DNA from: Pseudomonadota bacterium
Lineage (GTDB): Bacteria; Pseudomonadota; Alphaproteobacteria; Rhizobiales; Xanthobacteraceae
Length of the DNA stretch: 14,232 bases
Assembly: GCA_021823875.1 (NCBI GenBank)
Contig: JAKAMD010000046.1
Span: 1-14,232, forward strand
Direction: 5' to 3'
Of the stretch, positions 1 through 7,426 are shown one piece after another. Positions within the stretch are counted from its first letter, which is position 1. Every line of letters begins with the position of its first letter. A program made the position numbers and the translations under genes. The notes under the pieces are model-generated. The model saw only the letters and a program-made list of their open reading frames with translations, did not search any database and was not told the DNA's origin.

Positions 1-711
1 TCCGATCTAGCGCTGATGCATCTCGCCGAGGGCAAGGTGCAGCCGGACAAGCTCGGCACCATTCCCGACGCGATGTGGTGGGCGATCGTCACGCTCGGCA
101 CCATCGGCTATGGCGACGTGGTGCCGGTGACCGCGCTCGGCAAGCTGATCGCCACCGGCACCATCTTCGCCGGCCTGATCATGATCGCGCTGCCGGTCGG
201 CATCATCGCCACCGCCTTCGCCGAGCAGATCCACCGGCGCGAGTTCATCATCACCTGGGGCATGATCGCGCGCGTGCCGTTATTTTCGGAGCTCGATGCG
301 GCCGAAATCTCCGACATCATGCAGCTCTTGCGGGCGCAGGTGGCGCAGCCCGGCGAGGTGATTGTGCGCGCCGGCGAGCCCGCCCATTCCATGTATTTCA
401 TCGCCTCCGGCGAGGTCGAGATCGCGCTCGAGCAGGGGCGAGTGAAGCTCGGCGTCGGCCAGTTCTTCGGCGAGGTCGCGGTGCTGCGCCGGGCGCGCCG
501 CTCGGCGACCGCGGTGGCGATCACCCGCAGCAATCTGCTGCTGCTCGACGCCCAGGACTTGCACGCGCTGATGGAACGCGACCCGCGCATCGCCGGCCGC
601 ATCAAGGAAGTGGCGGCGAAACGCGTCGGCCGCGAGGTGGTGTCGCCCAGGGGCGATATCGTGCGCGAAGAGATCGAGGCGGCGGAAGAGAAAGTCGCGG
701 AAGAGAAGTAG
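1..711 (+). CDS. Cyclic nucleotide-gated potassium channel, C-terminal part (5' end outside window)
   Basis: This is an inner-membrane K+ channel opened by cyclic nucleotide, of the MlotiK1 type. Frame 1 is open from the first base, so the voltage-sensor-like S1-S5 segments lie upstream. What remains is the pore helix and a TIGYGD selectivity filter (bases 100-117), then S6 ending in ALPVGIIATAFAEQI. A short linker follows, then a cyclic-nucleotide-binding domain covering about the last 145 residues before the tail. The phosphate-binding cassette is recognisable as FFGEVAVLRRARRSATA; its last Arg before SAT aligns with the MlotiK1 phosphate-contacting Arg. Filter and cassette are both intact, so a working channel is likely. 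The tail after the binding domain is charged and Glu/Lys-rich, ending EEIEAAEEKVAEEK. Family knowledge says such channels gate directly on cAMP; the ligand here is inferred. The gene converges on the isocitrate dehydrogenase gene, 136 bases away. Confidence 0.9.
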   Translation, partial: SDLALMHLAEGKVQPDKLGTIPDAMWWAIVTLGTIGYGDVVPVTALGKLIATGTIFAGLIMIALPVGIIATAFAEQIHRREFIITWGMIARVPLFSELDAAEISDIMQLLRAQVAQPGEVIVRAGEPAHSMYFIASGEVEIALEQGRVKLGVGQFFGEVAVLRRARRSATAVAITRSNLLLLDAQDLHALMERDPRIAGRIKEVAAKRVGREVVSPRGDIVREEIEAAEEKVAEEK

Positions 712-737
712 GGCGCCGGCTCATCTTCCTAAATGAA

Positions 738-760
738 ATGGCCGGGACGAGCCCGGCCAT
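738..760. terminator. Perfect inverted repeat between convergent genes, possible bidirectional terminator
   Basis: ATGGCCGGG (738-746) and CCCGGCCAT (752-760) form a 9-bp stem around a 5-base loop. It lies 27 bases past the channel stop codon and 88 bases past the isocitrate dehydrogenase stop. No strong T-run follows on either strand, so factor-independent termination is uncertain. The sequence also resembles short intergenic palindromes that are common in rhizobial genomes. A second stem, CGATGGCGG (778-786) with CCGCCATCG (799-807), lies closer to the isocitrate dehydrogenase end. Confidence 0.5.
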
Positions 761-847
761 CACACGTTCTTGCCGTTCGATGGCGGGCCGTGATCAGGCC
801 GCCATCGCTATCTTCAGGTTCTCGTCCGCCGCCGCCGGACTTAAGCG

Positions 848-3070
848 TCAGAGCGCGGCGATCGCGGCGTTCAGCGTCGCGCTCGGGCGCATCGCGGCCG
901 ATGCCTTGGCATCGTCGGGCAGATAGTAGCCGCCGATGTCGACCGGCTTGCCTTGCGCGCCGATCAGTTCGCCATTGATCTTGGCCTCGTTCTTGGCGAG
1001 CGTCTCGGCCAGCGGTTTGAAGCGGGCTTGCAGCCCGGCGTCCTTGGTCTGTGCAGCCAGCGCCTCGGCCCAGTAAAGGGCGAGGTAGAAATGGCTGCCG
1101 CGATTGTCGATTTCGCCGACCTTTCGCGCCGGATTGCGGTTGAACTCGAGGAACTTGGCGATGGCCGTGTCGAGCGTCTCGGCCAGAACCTGCGCCTTGG
1201 CGTTCTTGTAGGTCTGCGCCAGATGTTCGAGCGAGGCGCCGAGGGCGAGGAACTCGCCGAGCGAATCCCAGCGCAGATAGCCCTCTTCCTGGAACTGCTG
1301 CACGTGCTTGGGCGCCGAGCCACCGGCACCGGTCTCGAACAGACCGCCGCCCGCCAGCAGCGGAACGATCGACAGCATCTTGGCCGAGGTGCCGAGCTCC
1401 ATGATCGGGAACAGGTCGGTCAGATAATCGCGCAGCACGTTGCCGGTGACGGAGATCGTGTCCTGCCCCTTGCGGATGCGCGCGAGCGAAAACTTGATCG
1501 CTTCGACCGGCGGCAGAATGCGGATGTCGAGCCCCTTGGTGTCTTCATCCTTCAGGTACTTCTCGACCTTGGCGATGACCTGCGCGTCATGCCCGCGCTT
1601 GGCGTCGAGCCAGAACACCGCCGGGGTGTTGGTGAGGCGCGCGCGGCGCACGCCGAGCTTGACCCAGTCCCGGATCGGCGCGTCCTTGGCCTCGCACATG
1701 CGGAAGATGTCGCCGGTCTCGACCGGACGCTCCAGCAGCACTTTGCCGTCATCGGCGACGACGCGGACCGTTCCGTCGCCAGGAATTTCGAACGTCTTGT
1801 CGTGCGAGCCGTATTCCTCGGCCTTCTGCGCCATCAAGCCCACGTTCGAAACCGAACCCATGGTCTTGGGGTCGAAGGCGCCGTGCGCCTTACAGTCCTC
1901 GATCGTTGCCTGATACAGCGTCGCGTAGCAGCGATCCGGGATCACGGCCATGGTGTCGTGCAGCTTGCCGTCGGCGCCCCACATCTTGCCGCCTTCGCGG
2001 ATCATCGCCGGCATCGAAGCGTCGACGATGATGTCGCTCGGCACGTGCAGGCAGGTGATGCCCTTGTCGGAATTGACCATGGCGAGGCCCGGCCGTTTCG
2101 CATACTCGGCCGCGATGTCGTCCTTGATCGCTTTTTTCTCAGGCTCAGGCAGCGTCTCGATCTTCGTCAGCAGATCGCCGAAGCCGTTGTTGAGATTGAC
2201 GCCGAGCCGCTTCAGCGTGGCGGCGTGCTTCTCGATCACGTCTTTGAAGAACACGGAAACGACGTGGCCGAACACGATGGGGTCGGCGATCTTCATCATG
2301 GTCGCCTTCACGTGCAGTGAGAAAAGAACGCCTTCTTTCTTGGCGGCATCGATCTGCTCGGCAAAGAAGGCGCGCAGCTTCTTGCGGCTCATCACCGCCG
2401 CGTCGATGATCTCGCCGGCCGCAAGCGCCGTCTTTGCCTTCAGCACCGTGACCTTGCCGTCGGCCCCGGCCAATTCGATGCGGACGTTGGTCGCCTGCGG
2501 GACCGTGGTCGAGATTTCCGAGCCGTAGTAATCGCCGCTCGACATGTACGACACATGCGATTTGGAGTCCTTGCTCCAGGCGCCCATCTTGTGCGGATGC
2601 TTGCGGGCGTATTGCTTGACGGCGCCGGCGGCGCGGCGGTCGGAATTGCCCTCGCGCAGGACCGGGTTGACGACGCTGCCGAACACCTTGGCGTAGCGGG
2701 CCTTGATGTCCTTCTCGGCGTCCGTCGTGGCGTTGTCCGGATAGTCCGGAACATTGTAGCCCTTGCCTTGCAGTTCCTTGATCGCGGCTTTGAGCTGCGG
2801 GATCGAAGCGGAGATGTTGGGCAGCTTGATGATGTTGGCCTCGGGCCTCAGTGTGAGCTCGCCGAGTTCGGTGAGTTCGTCGTTGATGCGTTGCGCAGGG
2901 GTGAGATTCTCGGGGAAATTGGCGAGGATGCGACCGGCCAGCGAGATATCCTTCAGCTTCACCGATACACCCGCCGCGCCCACGAAGCCTTCGACGATCG
3001 GCAGCAGGGAATAGGTCGCGAGCGCCGGGGCTTCATCGACCTTTGTCCAAACGATTTCGAGATCTGACAT
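848..3070 (-). CDS. icd: NADP-dependent isocitrate dehydrogenase, monomeric type
   Basis: This cytoplasmic TCA-cycle enzyme oxidatively decarboxylates isocitrate to 2-oxoglutarate with NADP+ and a divalent metal. At 740 residues it is the large single-chain family, not the common ~400-residue homodimer. Family active-site positions, remembered from the Azotobacter vinelandii enzyme, fall on identical numbers here: S132, N135, R139, R145, K255 and Y420 for isocitrate; D350, D548 and D552 for metal, with R547 beside them; H589, R600 and R649 for the NADP 2'-phosphate. NSDRRAAGAVKQYARKHPHK (142-161) is the family hallmark. I chose the start MSDLEIVWTKVDEAP because it gives the family length and is preceded by AGAGGTG 5 bases upstream. 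A further in-frame ATG at 3121 would add 17 unconserved residues. The gene appears monocistronic. A weak candidate promoter lies about 150 bases upstream. Confidence 0.96.
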   Translation of the reverse strand: MSDLEIVWTKVDEAPALATYSLLPIVEGFVGAAGVSVKLKDISLAGRILANFPENLTPAQRINDELTELGELTLRPEANIIKLPNISASIPQLKAAIKELQGKGYNVPDYPDNATTDAEKDIKARYAKVFGSVVNPVLREGNSDRRAAGAVKQYARKHPHKMGAWSKDSKSHVSYMSSGDYYGSEISTTVPQATNVRIELAGADGKVTVLKAKTALAAGEIIDAAVMSRKKLRAFFAEQIDAAKKEGVLFSLHVKATMMKIADPIVFGHVVSVFFKDVIEKHAATLKRLGVNLNNGFGDLLTKIETLPEPEKKAIKDDIAAEYAKRPGLAMVNSDKGITCLHVPSDIIVDASMPAMIREGGKMWGADGKLHDTMAVIPDRCYATLYQATIEDCKAHGAFDPKTMGSVSNVGLMAQKAEEYGSHDKTFEIPGDGTVRVVADDGKVLLERPVETGDIFRMCEAKDAPIRDWVKLGVRRARLTNTPAVFWLDAKRGHDAQVIAKVEKYLKDEDTKGLDIRILPPVEAIKFSLARIRKGQDTISVTGNVLRDYLTDLFPIMELGTSAKMLSIVPLLAGGGLFETGAGGSAPKHVQQFQEEGYLRWDSLGEFLALGASLEHLAQTYKNAKAQVLAETLDTAIAKFLEFNRNPARKVGEIDNRGSHFYLALYWAEALAAQTKDAGLQARFKPLAETLAKNEAKINGELIGAQGKPVDIGGYYLPDDAKASAAMRPSATLNAAIAAL

Positions 3071-3226
3071 GCTTGCACCTCTGGTCGCCGTGCTTGTTTG
3101 GCCCGGGCGGAAACTGAACATTGATGGGCGCGGTGGTATCGCTTCCCCCGCGGGCCCTCACATGAATTGTTCTCGGCGCGGACACCGCCAACCGGGAATT
3201 CGACTGACGGGGAGTTCGGCGCGCGC

Positions 3227-3255
3227 CCTATAGCATCCGCCCTCCGCTGGTGAAA
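3227..3255 (-). promoter_or_regulatory. Weak candidate promoter for isocitrate dehydrogenase
   Basis: On the minus strand TTTCAC (3250-3255) precedes TATAGG (3227-3232) by 17 bases, within GCTATAGG, which resembles the alphaproteobacterial GCTANAWC -10 form. The -35 match is poor. It implies a leader of about 150 bases. The rest of the 387-base gene-free gap (3071-3457) shows no ORF with homology, no tRNA and no strong terminator; it presumably holds the divergent control regions of icd and trmJ. Confidence 0.25.
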
Positions 3256-3457
3256 GCCTTGTTAGCACATGCGAGATAACCGCCGGCGGGCCAATATGCG
3301 GCTGGCGCATGAGCGGAAAGGCGCGAAAACACCGCGTGTTTGGCCATCTGCGGTGGAGGTGACGGGCTTTTCGCGAAATACCGGTGTCGCCGCTTGACGC
3401 GCGCGGCTGGCTTGGGCAGGGGCTGCGCCTTGAGGGAACCGCCTCGAGGAGTATCGC

Positions 3458-4654
3458 ATGCCGGGTGCCGGCACCGACAAAACCAGACGCTGGCTGACCA
3501 CGCCGGCCCCGATCGTCGTCTTGGTCGAGCCGCAGCTCGGCGAGAATATCGGGGCGGCGGCGCGCGCCATGGCCAATTTCGGGCTGTCCCGCCTGCGGCT
3601 GGTCAAACCGCTGCAGGGCTGGCCGAACGAGAAGGCGCGCGTCATGGCCTCCGGCGCCGACCGCGTGCTCGAGGCCGTCGAGCTCTACGACAGCCTGGAG
3701 GCGGCGATCGCCGATTGCAGCTTCGTGCTCGCCACCACGGCGCGCGTGCACGATCAGGCCAAGCCGGTGGTCGGGGCGGATGCGGCGGCGGCGGAACTGG
3801 CGCCGCGCGTGGCCGGTGGCGAGACGGCGGCGCTGGTGTTCGGGCGCGAGCGCATCGGGCTGGAGAACCACGAGGTGGCGCTCGCCGACCGCATCATCAC
3901 GCTGCCGGTCAATCCGGCTTTCGCCTCGCTCAACCTGGCGCAGGCGGTGGTGATCGTCGCCTATGAATGGTTCAAGGCGAGCGGCTACGGCGCGCTTCCC
4001 TTCACGGCCCCGGAAAAATCGCCGCCGGTCGCCAAGCAGCAGCTGGCCGCCTTCTTCGCCGATATCGAGCGCGAATTGGAGAAGACCGAGTTCTTCCGCC
4101 CGGAGGAAAAGCGCGCCACCATGCGCATCAACCTGCGCAACATCTTCCAGCGCATGGAGCCGAGCCAGCAGGACATCCGCACGCTGCACGGCGTCATCAC
4201 CGCGCTGGTGCACGGCCGCAAAGGGCCGGCACGCGGCGGCGTGCTCGACAGCGAGGAGGCACAGCGGCTGCGCGACCTGATCGCCGAGCACGGCGCCGGC
4301 CGGGTGCCGGGCGAACGTGGGCCGGTGCGCGGACTGGCGCGGCTGTTGCGGCGTAATCCTACGGAGGCCGAGCGCATCCTGTGGCAGGCGCTCACCAACG
4401 ACCGTCGTTTCGCCGGGCGCGGCTTCAAGCGGCAGGTGCCGATCGGCGTCCACATCACTGACTTCGTGTCGTTTCCCTTGCGTTGCGTGATCGAGCTTTT
4501 GCCGCCGTCGGAAAACGAGCAGGCGGCGCAGAACCGCGTCGAGCGGCGCGCCTGGCTCGCCGATCACGACTACCGGGTCGTCGAGGTGCAGGCGGAGGAC
4601 GTGGAGCAGGATCTGGCGGGCGCTTTGGACAAGCTGGCCGCGGCCATCGCTTAA
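3458..4654 (+). CDS. trmJ: TrmJ-type tRNA 2'-O-methyltransferase fused to a C-terminal DUF559 nuclease-like domain
   Basis: The N-terminal part (about residues 15-175) is a SPOUT/TrmH-fold RNA methyltransferase most like TrmJ, which methylates the 2'-OH of nucleotide 32 in tRNA using SAM. Motif 1 is ENIGAAARAMANFG (29-42), motif 2 is ALVFGRERIGLEN (125-137) and motif 3 is LPVNPAFASLNLAQAV (149-164); the last two build the SAM-binding knot. Residues 190-285 are a helical extension typical of TrmJ tails. Residues 292-398 resemble DUF559, a Vsr/PD-(D/E)XK-like domain: RLLRRNPTEAERILWQAL, FKRQVPIG, TDF and AWLADHDYRVVEV. The usual ELDGGQH motif is replaced by ELLPPSENEQ (346-355), so nuclease activity is doubtful. 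TrmJ is typically ~250 residues; this protein is 398. The start is supported by GAGGAG 6 bases upstream. The gene stands alone, divergent from icd. Confidence 0.88.
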   Translation: MPGAGTDKTRRWLTTPAPIVVLVEPQLGENIGAAARAMANFGLSRLRLVKPLQGWPNEKARVMASGADRVLEAVELYDSLEAAIADCSFVLATTARVHDQAKPVVGADAAAAELAPRVAGGETAALVFGRERIGLENHEVALADRIITLPVNPAFASLNLAQAVVIVAYEWFKASGYGALPFTAPEKSPPVAKQQLAAFFADIERELEKTEFFRPEEKRATMRINLRNIFQRMEPSQQDIRTLHGVITALVHGRKGPARGGVLDSEEAQRLRDLIAEHGAGRVPGERGPVRGLARLLRRNPTEAERILWQALTNDRRFAGRGFKRQVPIGVHITDFVSFPLRCVIELLPPSENEQAAQNRVERRAWLADHDYRVVEVQAEDVEQDLAGALDKLAAAIA

Positions 4655-4656
4655 GC

Positions 4657-4793
4657 GTCATTCCGGGACGTCGCCATAAGCGCGTTCACGCGCGTCTTCG
4701 ACGCGCTATGGCGGCAGGCCCGGAATCCATACGACGCAGCGCTGCGGATTATGGATTCCGGGTTCGCGAGCTTCGCTCGCGTCCCCGAATGAC
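4657..4793. repeat. Compound palindromic intergenic element of rhizobial type
   Basis: The element sits between the convergent trmJ and aldolase genes and folds on several levels. Its ends GTCATTCCGGGACG (4657-4670) and CGTCCCCGAATGAC (4780-4793) are inverted repeats with one mismatch. Inside are CGCCATA-AGCGCG (4672-4684) facing CGCGCTATGGCG with one bulge; a 12-bp perfect stem CCCGGAATCCAT (4719-4730) with ATGGATTCCGGG (4751-4762) enclosing the palindrome CGCAGCGCTGCG (4735-4746); and CGCGAGC/GCTCGCG (4765-4771, 4775-4781). Such elements are recalled as highly repeated in Bradyrhizobium-type genomes. It may also act as a terminator for both neighbours. Confidence 0.75.
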
Positions 4794-4795
4794 CA

Positions 4796-5575
4796 TTAGG
4801 CGTTTTTCAGCGCCTTCACCTGCGCGGCGATGCCGTCGCGCAGCATGGCCTGATCGCTGCCGATGGTGACGAATTTGAAACCGCGCTTGGCCAGCACGAG
4901 CCCGCGCTCGGCGTTGCTGCAATAGATGCCGGGGATCTTGCCGGCTTTCACAGCCGCCGCGCAGATCGTGTCGATCGCCTTTTCCACTTCCGGCGCCGTC
5001 ACGTCCTGCGCCTTGCCGCCGGAGAGCGCGGTCGACAGATCGTAGGGACCGATGAACAGCGCATCGATGCCGGGCGTCGCCGCGATGGCGTCGACATTGG
5101 CGAGCGCGGTCGGCGTCTCGATCATGGCTAGTGTCAAGGTACCGTCATTGGCCTCGCGCAGATAGTCGGTGGTCGCGGTGCGGCCTTGCAACGTCATGGC
5201 GCGCTGCGGCCCCCAGCTGCGCTCGCCCTGCGGAGGAAACTTGGCGACGGCGGCGAAGCGGCGGGCATCCTCCGGCGTGTTGATCATCGGCGCGATGATC
5301 GCCTCGGCGCCGAAATCGAGCGCGCGCGAAACGAGCGCGAAATCGTTGAGCGGCACCCGCACCACCGGCGACCCGCCGCCGTGATGCACGGCACTGATGC
5401 CTGCGATCAGCGAGGCGGTGTCCCAGAGCCCGTGCTGCGCATCGAGCACGACGCCGGCAAATCCGTCGCGCGCCAAGGTTTCGGCCGCGAGCGGCGCGGC
5501 CATGGTGCACCAGCCGGCGAATACAGTCTCGCCGGCGCGCAAGGCGCGGGCGAGCGGGAAGGGGGACTGGGTCAT
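4796..5575 (-). CDS. HpcH/HpaI family class II aldolase
   Basis: This predicted cytoplasmic metal-dependent aldolase cleaves 4-hydroxy-2-oxo acids to pyruvate (or a pyruvate analogue) and an aldehyde. At 259 residues it has the normal family length. Visible family positions are the base-region His in LDAQHGLWD (H48), R73 in VVRVPLND, the metal ligand E153 in MIETPTALAN, and D179 in FIGPYDLS. The sequence before H48 is Gln instead of the more frequent Glu, as in one subgroup of the family. The true substrate cannot be told from sequence. No aromatic-degradation genes lie nearby, so a role in homoprotocatechuate breakdown is not supported. I chose the start MTQSPFPLAR because GAGGG lies 5 bases upstream. 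An ATG four codons earlier lacks a clear ribosome binding site. The zeta-subunit gene lies 124 bases upstream on the same strand. Confidence 0.9.
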   Translation of the reverse strand: MTQSPFPLARALRAGETVFAGWCTMAAPLAAETLARDGFAGVVLDAQHGLWDTASLIAGISAVHHGGGSPVVRVPLNDFALVSRALDFGAEAIIAPMINTPEDARRFAAVAKFPPQGERSWGPQRAMTLQGRTATTDYLREANDGTLTLAMIETPTALANVDAIAATPGIDALFIGPYDLSTALSGGKAQDVTAPEVEKAIDTICAAAVKAGKIPGIYCSNAERGLVLAKRGFKFVTIGSDQAMLRDGIAAQVKALKNA

Positions 5576-5591
5576 CGGCGCCCTCATTTGG

Positions 5592-5633
5592 TCTCATTCC
5601 GGGGCGCCGGCAACGCGCGCAAAGTCGGAATCC
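5592..5633. repeat. Degenerate fragment of the rhizobial palindromic element
   Basis: CTCATTCCGGGGCGCC followed about 20 bases later by GGAATCCCGG resembles the ends of the longer element at 4657-4793 without its inner hairpins. It lies in the 124-base gap between the zeta-subunit gene and the aldolase gene. I judge it a decayed copy; this was compared by eye only. Confidence 0.4.
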
Positions 5634-5699
5634 CGGTAAACAAACACTGAATTTCGGGCGCTACGGCTGGCGCCGCATCCCGTCCCGGTTCGACGAGAA

Positions 5700-6020
5700 C
5701 TAGCCGTGCTTCTTGATCTGCTCGATCGCCTGCGCCAGGAATGCTTTCATCTTGGCGTGGACATCGGCCTCGGTGACGCCCTTGCCGGCAAGATCCTTCA
5801 CAACCTTGCGCACGACGTCATTGTCGCCGACCTCTTCGAAATCGGCCAAGACGACTTCCTTGGCGTAAGCTTCCGCTGCTGCTCCGCTCTTGCCGAGCAC
5901 TTCCGCCGCCCACAGGCCCAGCATCTTGTTGCGGCGGGCCATTGCCTTGAAGCGCAGTTCCTGGTCATGCGCGAATTTCTTTTCGAAGCCTTCTTCGCGC
6001 TTGTCGAATGTGGTGGTCAT
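5700..6020 (-). CDS. F1FO ATP synthase zeta subunit (DUF1476), ATPase inhibitor
   Basis: This small cytoplasmic alphaproteobacterial protein inhibits ATP hydrolysis by F1FO-ATPase, as first described in Paracoccus denitrificans. The 106-residue length and the sequence match the family: the N-terminal region MTTTFDKREEGFEKKFAHDQ is the expected inhibitory segment. It is followed by the conserved core LRFKAMARRNKMLGLWAAEVLGK (21-43) and a helical C-terminal part ending AIEQIKKHG. The start has GAGGG 4 bases upstream. The gene is divergent from purC and far from any visible ATP synthase operon, as is usual for this subunit. An extended -10 hexamer lies about 40 bases upstream. The family call is firm; strength of inhibition varies between species and cannot be read here. 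Confidence 0.93.
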   Translation of the reverse strand: MTTTFDKREEGFEKKFAHDQELRFKAMARRNKMLGLWAAEVLGKSGAAAEAYAKEVVLADFEEVGDNDVVRKVVKDLAGKGVTEADVHAKMKAFLAQAIEQIKKHG

Positions 6021-6057
6021 GCCGCCCTCGTTGCTTGCGACGCCACGGGTCGCTCTC

Positions 6058-6066
6058 TATATACCA
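6058..6066 (-). promoter_or_regulatory. Extended -10 element for the zeta-subunit gene
   Basis: On the minus strand TGG-TATATA is an extended -10 (TGnTATAAT-like) lying 38 bases upstream of the start codon. The bases 17 upstream show no -35 match. The implied transcript leader is about 30 bases. Confidence 0.35.
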
Positions 6067-6185
6067 GCGCCATGCATATCGCCGCGCCAGCGTCAAGGCA
6101 ACATCCGGCCGCGCCATTGCGGCGGAATTGCGAGGTGGAAAACGCATGGATGGCGCGATTGTGCTGCCTCAAGCGATCGGCTAGG

Positions 6186-6213
6186 TTGACCCCTGTGCCC
6201 GGACTGTTCTAAG
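6186..6213 (+). promoter_or_regulatory. Candidate sigma-70-type promoter for purC
   Basis: TTGACC (6186-6191) and TCTAAG (6208-6213) are 16 bases apart, matching the consensus at 5 of 6 and 4 of 6 positions. It lies in the divergent zeta/purC gap and implies a leader of roughly 95 bases before the chosen purC start. No purine-riboswitch-like fold was recognised in that leader. Confidence 0.4.
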
Positions 6214-6315
6214 CGCGCCGAGCGCGACGTCCGGTCCCGCCGCCGCGGATCTTGTCAGTTTCTAAAATGGAGCCACGGCAACCCGATGGACTTTCACAAA
6301 CCACGGTACACTCCT

Positions 6316-7083
6316 ATGAGCCGCCGTCGTCGCATTTACGAGGGCAAGGCGAAGGTCCTTTACGAAGGCCCCGAGCCGGGAACGCTGATTCAGCATTTCA
6401 AGGACGACGCCACCGCCTTCAACGCCAAGAAGCATCAGGTGATCGAGGGCAAGGGCGTCCTCAACAACCGAATCTCGGAATACGTCTTCCAGCACCTCAA
6501 CAATATCGGCGTGCCGACCCACTTCATCCGCCGGCTCAACATGCGTGAGCAGTTGATCCGCGAGGTCGAGATCATCCCGCTCGAAGTGGTGGTGCGCAAC
6601 GTCGCCGCTGGCTCGCTGGCGCAGCGGCTCGGCATCGAGGAGGGCACGCAGCTCCCGCGCTCGATCATCGAGTTCTATTACAAGAACGACGCGCTCAACG
6701 ATCCAATGGTGTCGGAGGAGCACATTACCGCCTTCGGCTGGGCGAGCCCGCAGGAGATCGACGACATCATGGCGCTCGCCATCCGCGTCAACGACTTCCT
6801 GTCCGGCCTGTTCCTCGGCGTCGGCATCCGCCTGGTCGACTTCAAGATGGAGACCGGCCGGCTGTGGGAAAACGACATCATGCGCATCGTGGTGGCCGAC
6901 GAGATCTCGCCCGATTCGTGCCGGTTGTGGGACATCAAGTCGAACGAGAAGCTCGATAAGGACCGTTTCCGCCGCGATATGGGCGGGCTGGTCGAGGCCT
7001 ATACCGAGGTCGCCAAGCGCCTGGGCATCATGAGCGAGGGCGAGCGGCCGCAAGGCACCGGCCCGGTTCTGGTGAAAGGCTGA
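6316..7083 (+). CDS. purC: Phosphoribosylaminoimidazole-succinocarboxamide synthase (SAICAR synthase)
   Basis: PurC joins aspartate to CAIR using ATP to make SAICAR, the eighth step of IMP synthesis in the cytoplasm. The 255-residue protein has the YEGKAKVLYEG nucleotide-binding loop (8-18). It also has the first family signature around LEVVVRNVAAGSLAQRLG (89-106) and the second, DEISPDSCRLWD (195-206), with LVDFK just before it (173-177). Length and sequence match rhizobial PurC throughout. I chose MSRRRRIYEGK as start because the family begins there. No good Shine-Dalgarno sequence precedes it, and an in-frame ATG at 6286 would add MDFHKPRYTP, so the start is uncertain by ten residues. It is followed by purS after 100 bases that contain a terminator-like hairpin. 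Confidence 0.96.
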   Translation: MSRRRRIYEGKAKVLYEGPEPGTLIQHFKDDATAFNAKKHQVIEGKGVLNNRISEYVFQHLNNIGVPTHFIRRLNMREQLIREVEIIPLEVVVRNVAAGSLAQRLGIEEGTQLPRSIIEFYYKNDALNDPMVSEEHITAFGWASPQEIDDIMALAIRVNDFLSGLFLGVGIRLVDFKMETGRLWENDIMRIVVADEISPDSCRLWDIKSNEKLDKDRFRRDMGGLVEAYTEVAKRLGIMSEGERPQGTGPVLVKG

Positions 7084-7128
7084 GGACTCAAGCCTCCGGC
7101 CGATTGAGCCGAATCCGCAAGGATGCTA

Positions 7129-7161
7129 ACCGGGGGCCTGAAACGGCCCCCGTTTTGCTTT
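7129..7161 (+). terminator. Intrinsic terminator or attenuator between purC and purS
   Basis: CGGGGGCC (7131-7138) and GGCCCCCG (7145-7152) form a perfect GC-rich 8-bp stem with a 6-base loop. It is flanked by AA before and TTTTGCTTT after. It has the full form of a factor-independent terminator, yet purS begins only 23 bases later. No convincing promoter lies between, so purS-purL would need readthrough or a promoter hidden in the purC 3' end. Confidence 0.75.
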
Positions 7162-7183
7162 GTGAATGCGTCTGGAGCCTGAG

Positions 7184-7426
7184 ATGAAAGCCCGCGTCAC
7201 CGTCACCCTGAAATCCGGCGTTCTCGACCCGCAAGGCAAGGCCATCGAGGGCGCCTTGCGTTCGCTCGGGATCAAAGGCGTCGCCAGCGTGCGCCAGGGC
7301 AAGGTGTTCGACATCGAGCTCGACGGCGGCGACCCGGCCAAGGCCGAGGCCGTGCTCAAGCAGGCGGCCGACAAGCTGCTCGCCAACACCGTGATCGAAA
7401 ACTACAAGGTGGACGTGTTGGGATGA
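7184..7426 (+). CDS. purS: Phosphoribosylformylglycinamidine synthase subunit PurS
   Basis: PurS is the small structural subunit of the three-part FGAM synthetase (PurS-PurQ-PurL) and is needed to dock glutaminase PurQ on PurL. The 80-residue product starts MKARVTVTLKSGVLDPQGKA and carries the family pattern: LDPQGKAIEGALRSLG, VRQGKVFDIEL and a C-terminal ANTVIENYKVD. I chose the start with GGAG 6 bases upstream; an ATG at 7166 would add six residues with no family support. Its TGA stop overlaps the purQ ATG as ATGA, so the two are translationally coupled. Confidence 0.95.
   Translation: MKARVTVTLKSGVLDPQGKAIEGALRSLGIKGVASVRQGKVFDIELDGGDPAKAEAVLKQAADKLLANTVIENYKVDVLG

Noticed and set aside
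953..2320. A 455-codon open frame on the plus strand inside the isocitrate dehydrogenase gene
   Set aside because: It is antisense to a gene with every active-site residue intact; composition is typical of GC-rich shadow frames.
3071..3121. N-terminal extension of isocitrate dehydrogenase from the ATG at 3121
   Set aside because: It adds 17 unconserved residues. The ATG at 3070 has a good ribosome binding site and gives the exact family numbering of active-site residues.
3158..4567. A 469-codon open frame on the minus strand opposite trmJ
   Set aside because: No family resemblance, and the opposite strand carries clear SPOUT motifs.
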